64,000 nucleotides of DNA from Strigamia acuminata (GCA_949358305.1 OX442314.1:52957369-53021368); one strand, 5' to 3'. Shown: positions 19,110 to 30,149, counted from the stretch's first letter. Notes: generated from the sequence alone by a model not told the origin. Program-made: numbers and translations.

Positions 19110-19289
19110 GATTATAATTCAGCGGTAAATTCGAATTGCGAGTTAAGAAAACTGGTAAATAAATATAAGAATATATTTATTTGTATGAAACGACACTTTA
19201 TTAGGATTAATATAAATATATATTAATAATTATTGTTCACACTAAGTGATGGGAATCTCTAGTTCAGCAGAAATGGAGATTTGATAATC

Positions 19290-19309
19290 CATCGATCAAC
19301 CGATCGATG
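19290..19309 (+). promoter_or_regulatory. Inverted ATCGAT pair upstream of LTR promoter
   Basis: CATCGATC-AACC-GATCGATG is a perfect inverted repeat 180 bp upstream of the TATA box, followed by ATTGG (a reverse CCAAT). LTR A keeps nearly the same word at about 6931-6950. It is a candidate transcription-factor site of the ATCGAT (DRE-like) type. Confidence 0.3.
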
Positions 19310-19470
19310 TGATTGGTGGATCCATTTCCGGTCCTGGGTATCCAGTTCCGGTTGTGGTGTGAATTAGCATATTGCTCCTCCGTATCCACTTCCGGCGATA
19401 CGGGATTGGAGGGATTCGTGGAACCCATGTTCCAATTGGTTGATTGGATTAATCTCTAATCCAGTCAGGT

Positions 19471-19478
19471 TATATAAA
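19471..19478 (+). promoter_or_regulatory. LTR TATA box
   Basis: TATATAAA is followed after about 30 bases by the probable start of transcription near 19500. Equivalent boxes lie at 7113, 21236, 33612 and 45986. Confidence 0.7.
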
Positions 19479-19582
19479 CCCAAACAACCGGCCATCCGGC
19501 AGCTCTGTTTGATTATTTCTGTTTGGTATTGTTACTTAAGAAATATGATTCGTTGTTCACGTGGAAGACCGTTTAGTTCTTT

Positions 19583-19637
19583 GGTTCTTTGTTGATTCGT
19601 TCGCAAAGAACCGCGGCATGATTCTACCGAATCATGC
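19583..19637 (+). other. Two promoter-proximal RNA hairpins in R
   Basis: Hairpin 1 is GGTTCTTTG/CAAAGAACC (19583-19612). Hairpin 2 is GCATGATTC/GAATCATGC with a 4-base loop (19616-19637). They begin about 85 bases after the probable RNA start. Hairpin 2 is present in LTR A (7251-7272). In the diverged solo LTR (51298-51319) the arms read GCATGGTTC/GAACCATGC, a paired A-T to G-C change. Confidence 0.65.
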
Positions 19638-20145
19638 AACCACCGGCAATTGAAGCCGACGTATTGGATTGTTATGTTGCATACATGTTTCAATTTACGG
19701 TCTCGCCGAGGAGAACTTGCCTTCTGTGCATTTCAGTATCCTCCGGGCAGGACTGAGTGGTCATTTTCGGTATGAACGCATTCCGTAACCGTGAGTAAGC
19801 ACCGGAACTGTTGAGAGTTGGTTCCTTCACCTGATGGTGCCAAAGCAGTCTGTTTTACAGTAACCACGAGTAGCACCAAGTGTTTGGCAAGCTGATTCTC
19901 ATGGTATTCGGTGCCAAAGTAGTCGGTTTGTTATTAGTACCGCGAAGGGCTAAACTGCTGTGCGGAGCCGCAAGCTATCGACTCCTGTGTACGTGATACC
20001 GTCAATCGCTAGACGAACGACCGTGTTGCGACGCAGGGGACGCTTGATACCGTTCTGCATGGCAAGGCGTATTCTCTATCGACGGCAATTGTGTGTTGCG
20101 ACGGGAAGTCTAATATGTTTCTCTTCATTTGTAAACAGAACAATA

Positions 20146-20335
20146 TTAACTTGACGACAAGTTAATGAATCAAGTCAGAAGACTTAACCTCGATTACATT
20201 AACAACTCAAATGTGACAAATAAGTTGACAACAACTTATCGGCGAAATATCTGAATAAGAACAAATCTCACAACACTTATGAATTAAATATAATTCATAA
20301 TTGGAATATTGATAAGTAAATGAATACATTTACTT
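20146..20335 (+). other. Cluster of five perfect tetraloop hairpins in R
   Basis: Stems are 8, 5, 8, 10 and 9 bp: TTAACTTG/CAAGTTAA at 20146-20165, AAGTC/GACTT at 20172-20185, ATAAGTTG/CAACTTAT at 20220-20239, TTATGAATTA/TAATTCATAA at 20277-20300, and AAGTAAATG/CATTTACTT at 20314-20335. All loops are four bases (ACGA, AGAA, ACAA, AATA, AATA). The cluster lies in the transcribed repeat of every B LTR, and four of the five persist in LTR A. Confidence 0.75.
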
Positions 20336-20767
20336 ACACCAATATCCTCCCAAAGTTGTGGCGGTGCAGACAAAGTCAACCGCAATGCTCAGATCATTCG
20401 ATTTATCGACGTGCGATAATATTACACAGCGAACCAAGGAACCAGCGAAGCCGTATCGGACTCCAGGACACAGCCATCCGGCTTAAGAGGACATCTATAA
20501 TCAGGTCGAGCGATGGGGAAACCGCTCCCATATTCCAGACCCGTAATGATATTATTTTAGGGCCAGTTGGCCAATTCTTTGTATAGTTTAATAGTTGATT
20601 TAACTTGCCAAATGTCGGCATTAGTCCTATGTATAATTTAGCTCATTTCATATTGTTTGCCAACAATAAACTGTCTTGTATTTATCTCGTATTGTATTCA
20701 CTGTTTATTTATTGCGATCTCTTCCCGGTACCATTGTTAAATGGGAGTTGTGGTCGTCACCGTCACA

Positions 20768-20769
20768 CG
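20768..20769 (+). other. LTR-CG-LTR junction
   Basis: Two complete B LTRs are joined end to end with only CG between the CACA end of one and the TGTATG start of the next. CG is exactly the dinucleotide that separates each LTR from its primer site, so it belongs to the unprocessed U5 end of the viral DNA. The junction has the sequence expected of a 2-LTR circle. Confidence 0.8.
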
Positions 20770-22532
20770 TGTATGACGGTTTATAAGTGCTATTTATTAA
20801 TAACACGGCCGAATTTTAAGTGTTTTTTGCGAAACCCGCATTTGTCAATGCTCCGAGTCGCCACTAGATGGCGCGATTATAATTCAGCGGTAAATTCGAA
20901 TTGCGAGTTAAGAAAACTGGTAAATAAATATAAGAATATATTTATTTGTATGAAACGACACTTTATTAGGATTAATATAAATATATATTAATAATTATTG
21001 TTCACACTAAGTGATGGGAATCTCTAGTTCAGCAGAAATGGAGATTTGATAATCCATCGATCAACCGATCGATGTGATTGGTGGATCCATTTCCGGTCCT
21101 GGGTATCCAGTTCCGGTTGTGGTGTGAATTAGCATATTGCTCCTCCGTATCCACTTCCGGCGATACGGGATTGGAGGGATTCGTGGAACCCATGTTCCAA
21201 TTGGTTGATTGGATTAATCTCTAATCCAGTCAGGTTATATAAACCCAAACAACCGGCCATCCGGCAGCTCTGTTTGATTATTTCTGTTTGGTATTGTTAC
21301 TTAAGAAATATGATTCGTTGTTCACGTGGAAGACCGTTTAGTTCTTTGGTTCTTTGTTGATTCGTTCGCAAAGAACCGCGGCATGATTCTACCGAATCAT
21401 GCAACCACCGGCAATTGAAGCCGACGTATTGGATTGTTATGTTGCATACATGTTTCAATTTACGGTCTCGCCGAGGAGAACTTGCCTTCTGTGCATTTCA
21501 GTATCCTCCGGGCAGGACTGAGTGGTCATTTTCGGTATGAACGCATTCCGTAACCGTGAGTAAGCACCGGAACTGTTGAGAGTTGGTTCCTTCACCTGAT
21601 GGTGCCAAAGCAGTCTGTTTTACAGTAACCACGAGTAGCACCAAGTGTTTGGCAAGCTGATTCTCATGGTATTCGGTGCCAAAGTAGTCGGTTTGTTATT
21701 AGTACCGCGAAGGGCTAAACTGCTGTGCGGAGCCGCAAGCTATCGACTCCTGTGTACGTGATACCGTCAATCGCTAGACGAACGACCGTGTTGCGACGCA
21801 GGGGACGCTTGATACCGTTCTGCATGGCAAGGCGTATTCTCTATCGACGGCAATTGTGTGTTGCGACGGGAAGTCTAATATGTTTCTCTTCATTTGTAAA
21901 CAGAACAATATTAACTTGACGACAAGTTAATGAATCAAGTCAGAAGACTTAACCTCGATTACATTAACAACTCAAATGTGACAAATAAGTTGACAACAAC
22001 TTATCGGCGAAATATCTGAATAAGAACAAATCTCACAACACTTATGAATTAAATATAATTCATAATTGGAATATTGATAAGTAAATGAATACATTTACTT
22101 ACACCAATATCCTCCCAAAGTTGTGGCGGTGCAGACAAAGTCAACCGCAATGCTCAGATCATTCGATTTATCGACGTGCGATAATATTACACAGCGAACC
22201 AAGGAACCAGCGAAGCCGTATCGGACTCCAGGACACAGCCATCCGGCTTAAGAGGACATCTATAATCAGGTCGAGCGATGGGGAAACCGCTCCCATATTC
22301 CAGACCCGTAATGATATTATTTTAGGGCCAGTTGGCCAATTCTTTGTATAGTTTAATAGTTGATTTAACTTGCCAAATGTCGGCATTAGTCCTATGTATA
22401 ATTTAGCTCATTTCATATTGTTTGCCAACAATAAACTGTCTTGTATTTATCTCGTATTGTATTCACTGTTTATTTATTGCGATCTCTTCCCGGTACCATT
22501 GTTAAATGGGAGTTGTGGTCGTCACCGTCACA
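20770..22532 (+). repeat. LTR, subfamily B, copy 2 (1763 bp)
   Basis: This LTR has the same length as the one at 19005, at an offset of 1765, and I saw no base difference between them. It serves as the 5' LTR of element 2 and is followed by CG and the primer site at 22535. Confidence 0.93.
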
Positions 22533-23520
22533 CGTGGAGGTCCCACCGAGATTAGGTTGCAATTAAATTCGTTTGAATTGCAACAGTGAATATTGGAGAT
22601 AAATATTTTAACTAAAAAATTAGTTAAAGAACAGACAATTAGATTTTCAGTTTATATCTCCGTACGAAGAAAGTAAACTGATGAAATAGAATTACGTAGT
22701 GGATTTTCCTTCATTATTTTCGCTCGAAAATTTAAGGGATCTCGAAGACTACCAACTAATCTCACATGTGAAAGTTCCACTGAAGATTAGGATTTGCAAT
22801 TAACTCGATAGAATTAAAAAAAGTGAATTTTCTCGAGAAAAAATGAATAATTCAATTCTACACAAAAGAATTGCAACAAATTACTGTTAAAGATCTATCT
22901 CATGATGTCGAGATAAGTTTTAATCGAAGTTTTTCAAAAATTCGGAGAATTGGAAATAACAAGAATTCGTAGAAGAAGTATATTTAGATATTTGCTTTAT
23001 TCTTGAAAAGATAAAAGTAAAAAACAACAAATCTAAACATGTTTTACGAATCACAAGAAAAAGAAAAATCTTGCAGAAATGGAATTTCGAAGTAAGTCCA
23101 GTCTTTAAAGAAAAGTTACAATAATTGGAAACAATTTACAAGAGTTGAAATGAATTTATTTTATTTCATACAAATTTGGGAAAATATTTACGAATATCTC
23201 TCGAAAGAATTTTATGTTATCGGTAAATTCTAAAGATTTCGAAAGGAACGGACTTTGGAGAGAACTGTTAAACGAACATACTACGTCTGACATTTTGTGG
23301 TTGATATTGAATCAGCCAATCAGGAGCTAGGAGATCTAGGGATCCCCAGCCCCCTACTATTAAAGAAGGATCAGATCAGTTATTGATCATTCGCTTCCAA
23401 ACCAGACTTACGAGACGTGCTCCAGTAACTATTCTGACCGCACCAACCGATTCTAGTTACGATTCGAAGTTTTCCCATCGCTAATTATTTTAAAGACCGA
23501 TTCAATTATATTTTTATAAA
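22533..23520 (+). other. Primer site and leader, element 2
   Basis: The tRNA-Gln primer site is at 22535-22553. The leader matches that of copy 1, including the candidate splice donor GTAAGT at 23092. No coding frame is seen. Confidence 0.7.
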
Positions 23521-25857
23521 ATGGATCCAAACAATCTTCCTAACGAAGAAAAAGTGGCTGAAGAAAAGGCTGTAGAAGAAATAGTTAGCTTGGATTCAAG
23601 TTATGTAAAACTTTGTGACCAAACGGAAATGATCCCCGATGAACTCACACAGTTTTGTACACATTACGAACTAGATAGAACTCAGTTCAAAACCATAATC
23701 GAAGCTTCTGAATTTGTGACGAAGCAGGCGTTACGTAACATACGTATTAATCCAACTCCGGAAAAACGAGCAGAACTTTCGAAGGAGAGTTCGGCGAACC
23801 ATAATTCTGGAAAGGACCCAATCCCGTCGCCAAGAGATCTGTCTGAAGAAAACAGATCACGATCTAAAACTCCACAACGTAAGTTGGGAGATCAAGCAAG
23901 AATTAAAACTCCGTCGGTTCGTAACCAAGATATTCGAGAATTATTTCGAACATCAAGCAAGGAATCGCTTGATCAGTCCAGTTTAGGAAATAGAACTCCT
24001 CACTCCCGCAACGCCAGTTACCACAATACTCCAAGTATTTCGGAGGTAGGAGGATCCAATTTTTCAACTTTTCAACCTGAAAATGCTAAAAAGCAACCCA
24101 ATCCACATATTTATACGGAGAATGGGACGAGACATTTTGCCAAACAAACCCCTAGAGGGCGAGGCAATAAATCCGCCATTCGACGGAAATTATCTCCACT
24201 ACCATCTCCAGTCTTACCTCAAACTCGACAAGAACAATTGAGATTAGACGAAGTGGAAAAGGAACGAATTAGGCTGGAAGCAATTAATCAAAAACAGATT
24301 AACGACGAAAAGATTCGCCAAGATAAACTTGAAGGAGAAGTTGTCAATCAAAACGAAGTTCGTAAGTCGATAGACAAAAACGATAAAATTCTAATTGATC
24401 AATTACGGGCTCAATGGCGACAGGAACACGATGAAAAGTTCCAAAAGCAACAAGATCAATACAATAAGAAGTGGGCGGAAGTGAACAGAATTGAAGACAA
24501 TCAACGCAAGCGGGAGAAAACCTTACAGGAAAGCATCCGGCTAAATCTCGCGGCGTCCACTCGGGCTAGCCATGGTAGTGAACCCCGAGACCAGACAAAT
24601 CCGTCACGTGCATCTACCGATGACATTCCAAGCTCACATTTCTCGGCAGAAAGTTCTACAGAAACTAGACTTCCCTCTGACGGAACTAATATTTCATTTG
24701 ACTATATTTTGAAAATGCAACAAAATATGGCCGCCCAATTCCAAAAACAATTGGATAGTCGAATAGATACATTCGTTCAAACTCAACAAACAACTGGGCC
24801 GCAACGATCTAATAATCCAGGACCCAGTAAAGTCTTTTTCAAAGGACAAGACCTTCCAGTTTTCGATGGAAAACAGGAGGATATAGATAAATTTTTATCA
24901 GTAGCTAAAACTGTAGCTATTTCAAAGGGATTAACTCTGGACGAAATGGTTAATCAAGGTATTCCCACCTATTTGTCCGGATTAGCCCAACAATGGTATG
25001 ACGAGAATAAAACCAAGTTTACCAACTGGGAAACCTTCGTAGAATTATTTCGTGAAGAATTCGACATGATTCCAACTACTCGACTCCGAAATTTACGAAA
25101 AGTAATCCAAGGAGACGATGAACCTTTATATGAATTTCTAGTCAGATTCACTAAAGCCCAAGGATCGTATTCCGAAAGAGGAAATGTTGCCACACTTTTC
25201 GACAACCTGAATTGGACGAGTTACAATAGATTAATCGATCGAAATCTGTACAGGAGCGAGTCAGTAGACAAAATCTTTCAATTCGTACGAACGAATAGAG
25301 CACTCTTTGAACCCCAAAGAATCCGTACAGAGAATTCCAAGGAAATTGATAAAGTGGTATCTAACAACCAGAAGTATTCTAAAGATACCAAAAATATGAG
25401 ACCTTCGGCTCGATCCACTCAAATGATGGAAATAGAGCCGGAAGAAGAAATAATGGAAGTCAATGAGTTGACAGAGAATAATGTATCAATGGATAATTTA
25501 TTATGTGCCATGTCGGAAAATCAGACAGGGAAATGTTTTCATTGTAAACAACCAGGTCATTTCAAAAGAGAATGTCCTCTGCTTCCAAAGCAAAAATTTA
25601 GCAATAATTTCCCTGGAAATAATAATTCCAATAACAATAGCGCTAATCAGCAGCCGAACGAATTTAAGCGACCACGCCAAAATTGGGTAACTGCCGAAGC
25701 TATTGATCAAAAAATGGAAGAGTTAAAAACTGATATGAATAACAGTATGCAAACAACGATAAGTAAGACAGTGTCGGATTTATTTAGTAAATTCTTAGAC
25801 CCGAAGAACGCTACTACGGCACCAATTACTGAAACCCCACCGGTTCCAAAAAACTAG
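23521..25857 (+). CDS. gag: Gag polyprotein, element 2
   Basis: The protein has 778 residues and the same domain order as copy 1. The only coding difference I found is Gln instead of Arg in the basic stretch just after the zinc knuckle (PKQKFSNN against PKRKFSNN), which removes one positive charge from the nucleocapsid region. The frameshift site follows at 25848-25854. Confidence 0.92.
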   Translation: MDPNNLPNEEKVAEEKAVEEIVSLDSSYVKLCDQTEMIPDELTQFCTHYELDRTQFKTIIEASEFVTKQALRNIRINPTPEKRAELSKESSANHNSGKDPIPSPRDLSEENRSRSKTPQRKLGDQARIKTPSVRNQDIRELFRTSSKESLDQSSLGNRTPHSRNASYHNTPSISEVGGSNFSTFQPENAKKQPNPHIYTENGTRHFAKQTPRGRGNKSAIRRKLSPLPSPVLPQTRQEQLRLDEVEKERIRLEAINQKQINDEKIRQDKLEGEVVNQNEVRKSIDKNDKILIDQLRAQWRQEHDEKFQKQQDQYNKKWAEVNRIEDNQRKREKTLQESIRLNLAASTRASHGSEPRDQTNPSRASTDDIPSSHFSAESSTETRLPSDGTNISFDYILKMQQNMAAQFQKQLDSRIDTFVQTQQTTGPQRSNNPGPSKVFFKGQDLPVFDGKQEDIDKFLSVAKTVAISKGLTLDEMVNQGIPTYLSGLAQQWYDENKTKFTNWETFVELFREEFDMIPTTRLRNLRKVIQGDDEPLYEFLVRFTKAQGSYSERGNVATLFDNLNWTSYNRLIDRNLYRSESVDKIFQFVRTNRALFEPQRIRTENSKEIDKVVSNNQKYSKDTKNMRPSARSTQMMEIEPEEEIMEVNELTENNVSMDNLLCAMSENQTGKCFHCKQPGHFKRECPLLPKQKFSNNFPGNNNSNNNSANQQPNEFKRPRQNWVTAEAIDQKMEELKTDMNNSMQTTISKTVSDLFSKFLDPKNATTAPITETPPVPKN

Positions 25858-28800
25858 TGGCGGGGGTCCTCGAGCCCCCTATTAATAATTCCGAAGGAAT
25901 TTTACCACCAGACTTGGAACAAGCACTTTCCGAAACTTTGGATAATTTAACTATTCAAGATAAAGAAATTAAGCGTGCTCGTCCTAACCGGAAGACACGG
26001 AAAAGGAACTGGAATTATAAGTTTAAAATCGCGTCAAATACGCCCTTTTCGGCAGAGGAGACAGCAAACCCGTTCTTGAATTTTCACGACGACCTGTTTT
26101 CTCTAGATAAGGGGGACGAATCTTTAGCTAGATTGATACAAGATACATCCAATCTTAATATTCGTGATGAATCCACCAGTTCTAGTGGAGGAGTATTCGA
26201 GAATTTACAATCAATGATTGATAATTTGAATCCCGACTCCAAATCCTCCAGATTTGCGAGATTAAAATCTTACATTAACGAGAATCAGTTAAAACGAAAA
26301 GATGGCATCGAACGAATTAATAAATTGGGAAATCACATCGACGACCCCCGAATGAAAATTACAATAGGTGGACTCACCTACAATGCTTTGATGGACTCAG
26401 GAGCCACACAGTGTTTTATTGGGTTGCAATTACTAAGTAAAACTTGTGCATCTCCCGATTTCATACAAGATTGTCCAAAACACATGAGAGTTTGTGCAGT
26501 TGGAGTTACTCATATTCCACTAGGACAAATTACTTTGTGTGTACAATGGGCAGATGGAGCAGAATTCACACCAATAAATTTTATCATTTTGGATAATAAT
26601 GTGTGTGGATTAATTATCGGACATAATTTTATGCGCCGAACCAAAATTAATTTAAATCCAGCACGAGCTGTATTTACTTGCGACAGCAAGTCCGACTGGA
26701 CTGCACCCTACGAAACTGACGAGTTAAATTGTAATTTAGCTCGAGTACAAGTGTTGACTGACAACGCAACAGCCACACACACGCCAGATAATTGGGAAGA
26801 ATTGCTGGTAAAGGATTGTGACTGTTCAGATGAGGAAAAAAGTAAATTACGCGAAGTAATTGCTAGTGTTAAGAACGTCTTTAGAGATAAAGTCGGATGT
26901 ACTAACATAATAAAGCATAAGATCACCTTTAAAAAGGATGTAACGTGGAAAAAACAACCATTTCGAATGTATAACCCTGCTAAAATAGCCATTATGACTA
27001 AATTAGTAGAAGAATTAGAAGCGGATAATTTGATCGAAAGAGCTACTGGACCTTACATAAGTCATCCAGTGATCGTAGCCAAACCAAATGATACTTATCG
27101 TCTATGTATCGATTATCGGTGGTTGAATGCAATCACCGAAATTAACGCCATACAAATGCCAAGTATTGATTTGTTACTCCACAATACAAATCAGGCAAAA
27201 TATTTCACGTCTCTTGACCTTACCAAAGGTTATTATCAGGTCGAGATGGACGAGGAAGATAGACAGAAAACAGCCTTTTATACTCCGAAAGGCAATTACC
27301 AATTTGTCCGCATGCCTTTTGGTCTTTGCAATGCGCCGTGTACATTTCAGTTCTTAATGGAACGAGTGATGGGCGAAGCATTATACAAACACGCGTTAGT
27401 CTATTTGGACGACGTGATAATCTTCTCCACCACTTGGGAGAAACATCTTGAACATATCAAAGATGTGTTGGAAAGACTAGATAAGGCCAACTTATCAGCA
27501 AATAAGGAAAAATCAAAATTTGGAAAAACTACACTCAAATTTTTGGGTCATTTGATAACTCCAACCGGATTAGCACCTGACCCAGACAAGATAGTATCCG
27601 TTAGGAAATATCCAACTCCTAAGAATTCCAAGGATATTCAACGATTTCATGGCTTGTCAAATTTCTTCCGGAAATTTATTCCCGAACATGCAAAAATTGC
27701 TAGGCCTCTAACTAGCATGATGCATGATAAAGCAGTGTTCGAATGGGGAGAAGAACAAGAGAAAGCTTTTGAAACAATAAAAAATATTTTATGTGACGAA
27801 ACACAGGTTTTGTTAATGCCAGATATGATGAAACCATTCGTAATCTTGACAGACGCATCGCATGATGGACTTGGTAGTGTGTTATGCCAAGATGTAGAAT
27901 TCTTCGATGAAGGAAAAAGAGAAATGATCATGACTCCTAGACCCGTAGCTTATGCTAGTCGAGTCTTACGAGGGGCAGAAGTACGCTACTCAACACCCGA
28001 ACTCGAGTGTTTAGCAGTAGTATGGGCAGTCGACAAATTCCGACCGTATATCGAATATACGACTTTTACTTTGGAATCAGACGCCGAAGCATTAAAATGG
28101 CTGATGGGAACACCAGAACCATCGGGACGATTTGGTCGTTGGGCAATTAAACTTCAATGTGGCGCCTTTAAGATTAAATATCGACGAGGTACCCAGAACC
28201 AAGTTGCCGACGCCTTCTCGAGAGCGCCTTTGGAGATCGAAGACATTCCAGAGAATGATTATTGTGAGCCAATCGAGATTACTCAATTCTGGCCGGAATG
28301 GGACGGAAATCGAGAAATTATTCGAAGGAATAATAGAGAAGATTGCCAATTTCTCACGAATGTGCAGCTTCATTTCGATTATTCCAAATTATTATACAAT
28401 ACTTTGGAAAAGGGGGAGAAGATGGATGAAGCTACAGAAGAAACACTATTTAGTGCTTTAACTGAAGTTTTAAAGGAAGTTCCACCGACTCGAGAAGAAA
28501 TTATAAAAGCTCAACTAGCCGACAAAGAGTGTAGAATAATAATCGATCATCTGAAACGAGATGAAATCGAACAAAGAAAGTTTAAGAAAACTAAAGAATG
28601 GATGAAAGCAGTCCAAGGTTACCAATTAGATTTTCAAGAAGAAAATGGTAATGAAATGCTGATTTATTTCAAACCAACGTTTGAAGAGGAATTGAATGAC
28701 TCTGGAAACGGATTTAAAGCTGTCATTCCACCGTCATTAGTACGAAGAGTACTGTTTGCCTGTCACGGACATCCATTAAGTGGACATGCAGGGATGAGTA

Positions 28801-30149
28801 AGACGCTCGAACGAGCAAAACTTATATATTACTGGCCGAAGATGAATAAAGATACTCGCAATTACGTCCGAAGTTGTATTCATTGCCAGCAATACAAGCC
28901 CTGTCAACATAAAAAGCATAGAGCGAGTTACACTCCTCATAACATGTCTTACCCGTGGGAAGTAATCTGCATTGATTTAATGGGTCCCAAACCGACAGGA
29001 AGAAGCCAATACAGATTTGTATTAGTAATTATAGATCAATGTACTAAATGGGTAGAATTATTCCCTTTAAGTAAGGCATCTAGTGAATCTATTGTGAATA
29101 GGTTAGGAGAAGTGATTCATAGATGGGGATACCCAAAGAAAATTGTTAGTGATAACGGGAGCCAATTCATATCCACGATTTATGAAGAGTTTTGTAAAAA
29201 ACACAACATCAGAATGGCTCATGTGAGTCCATATCACGCTCAGGCCAATCCTACGGAAAGGGCCAATAGAGACATCAAAATAATGCTGGCTCTTTATTCA
29301 GACATTCACTCCCATTGGCCGAGATTCTTAAACGAATTTGCATTTGCCTCGAGAACGGCTAAATCAGAAGCTACAGGCGCAACGCCATTCTTATTGAACA
29401 CAGGAAGAAATGTACCTCTTCCCTTTGATCCTCGGATCATTCAACATGCAAATGCATTTGACAAGAATAACCCGGAAGAATACGTATATAATTTACTTGG
29501 AATTTTACGTCGAGCACATCAAGAGATGCATTTGCGTATTCAAGCAAATTATGAGAGACACGACAAGATTCACAGAAATAAATTTCACATTTGTGAATAT
29601 ACTGTCGGTGATTTGGTATGGAAAGCCACTCACATCCTTTCAAATAAAGAGAAAGGAATTACTAAAGGTTTCGCCGAGAAACGAGATGGACCGTGGGAAA
29701 TTACGGAAGTTTTACCTGGAGGTGCTTATAAGTTGAGAAAATTAGTTGATGGATCAATAGAACCATCCATAAATACTGATGATCTCTCACCTTATATCCC
29801 ATCTTACCCGATTGAGACTTGGACACTCGACCAAAAGAGTGGAAGAGTAGAGAATCACCCAAACCCTGATTGGATGAACGAAAGTTCAACCGTAAATAAT
29901 TCAAGTGAATTAAATAATCAAGAATTAGGAAATAATTCTGCTAATATGGAATTAGATCCCGAAGAAGTTACAACACCCGCTTCAAAAGAAAGCGACATCG
30001 TAGTTAATAATCCAAAACATGATTATAACCTTAGGAAAAGGAAAAGAAGTTGTGAACTTTCACAACTGCAACCTCGTACGAAGCGAATTTCTACGACAGA
30101 TCAAGAATGCACAACAGATTTTATACATCTGATTCAAGATCGCCGCTAG
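25833..30149 (+). CDS. pol: Pol polyprotein, element 2, read by -1 frameshift
   Basis: The full PR-RT-RNase H-IN frame is open, with all catalytic motifs as in copy 1. It shares with copy 1 the Asp at the RT fingers position that is Gly in copy 3, and Ala in the NLSANK motif where copy 3 has Val. Copies 1 and 2 are therefore closer to each other in pol than either is to copy 3. Confidence 0.93.
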   Translation, partial: NPTGSKKLVAGVLEPPINNSEGILPPDLEQALSETLDNLTIQDKEIKRARPNRKTRKRNWNYKFKIASNTPFSAEETANPFLNFHDDLFSLDKGDESLARLIQDTSNLNIRDESTSSSGGVFENLQSMIDNLNPDSKSSRFARLKSYINENQLKRKDGIERINKLGNHIDDPRMKITIGGLTYNALMDSGATQCFIGLQLLSKTCASPDFIQDCPKHMRVCAVGVTHIPLGQITLCVQWADGAEFTPINFIILDNNVCGLIIGHNFMRRTKINLNPARAVFTCDSKSDWTAPYETDELNCNLARVQVLTDNATATHTPDNWEELLVKDCDCSDEEKSKLREVIASVKNVFRDKVGCTNIIKHKITFKKDVTWKKQPFRMYNPAKIAIMTKLVEELEADNLIERATGPYISHPVIVAKPNDTYRLCIDYRWLNAITEINAIQMPSIDLLLHNTNQAKYFTSLDLTKGYYQVEMDEEDRQKTAFYTPKGNYQFVRMPFGLCNAPCTFQFLMERVMGEALYKHALVYLDDVIIFSTTWEKHLEHIKDVLERLDKANLSANKEKSKFGKTTLKFLGHLITPTGLAPDPDKIVSVRKYPTPKNSKDIQRFHGLSNFFRKFIPEHAKIARPLTSMMHDKAVFEWGEEQEKAFETIKNILCDETQVLLMPDMMKPFVILTDASHDGLGSVLCQDVEFFDEGKREMIMTPRPVAYASRVLRGAEVRYSTPELECLAVVWAVDKFRPYIEYTTFTLESDAEALKWLMGTPEPSGRFGRWAIKLQCGAFKIKYRRGTQNQVADAFSRAPLEIEDIPENDYCEPIEITQFWPEWDGNREIIRRNNREDCQFLTNVQLHFDYSKLLYNTLEKGEKMDEATEETLFSALTEVLKEVPPTREEIIKAQLADKECRIIIDHLKRDEIEQRKFKKTKEWMKAVQGYQLDFQEENGNEMLIYFKPTFEEELNDSGNGFKAVIPPSLVRRVLFACHGHPLSGHAGMSKTLERAKLIYYWPKMNKDTRNYVRSCIHCQQYKPCQHKKHRASYTPHNMSYPWEVICIDLMGPKPTGRSQYRFVLVIIDQCTKWVELFPLSKASSESIVNRLGEVIHRWGYPKKIVSDNGSQFISTIYEEFCKKHNIRMAHVSPYHAQANPTERANRDIKIMLALYSDIHSHWPRFLNEFAFASRTAKSEATGATPFLLNTGRNVPLPFDPRIIQHANAFDKNNPEEYVYNLLGILRRAHQEMHLRIQANYERHDKIHRNKFHICEYTVGDLVWKATHILSNKEKGITKGFAEKRDGPWEITEVLPGGAYKLRKLVDGSIEPSINTDDLSPYIPSYPIETWTLDQKSGRVENHPNPDWMNESSTVNNSSELNNQELGNNSANMELDPEEVTTPASKESDIVVNNPKHDYNLRKRKRSCELSQLQPRTKRISTTDQECTTDFIHLIQDRR
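25848..25879 (+). promoter_or_regulatory. -1 frameshift signal, element 2
   Basis: A AAA AAC, the gag TAG and the GGGGG/CCCCC hairpin are unchanged from copy 1. Confidence 0.85.

Larger units (their letters stand above)
6490..20767 (+). mobile_element. Ty3/gypsy retrotransposon, complete copy 1 with mismatched LTRs
   Basis: The order is LTR A, tRNA-Gln primer site, leader, gag, pol (protease, RT, RNase H, integrase), ORF3, polypurine tract, LTR B. Having the RNase H before the integrase places it in Ty3/gypsy (Metaviridae). All frames are open. The 5' LTR is of the gag-only subfamily and the 3' LTR is of the family type, so this copy is a recombinant and its two LTRs cannot be compared to date its insertion. 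Confidence 0.9.
19005..20767 (+). repeat. LTR, subfamily B, copy 1 (1763 bp)
   Basis: The LTR starts TGTATGACGG and ends CACA. The TATA box at 19471-19478 puts the start of R near 19500. The AATAAA at 20665-20670 puts the end of R near 20690, so R is about 1.2 kb and U5 under 100 bases. R carries two promoter-proximal hairpins and a cluster of five tetraloop hairpins (listed separately). It is the 3' LTR of element 1. Confidence 0.93.

Noticed and set aside
20768-20769. Element 2 as a simple insertion beside element 1
   Set aside because: A target-site duplication would require the four to six bases before LTR copy 2 to recur after 47282; CACG and CTGT do not match.
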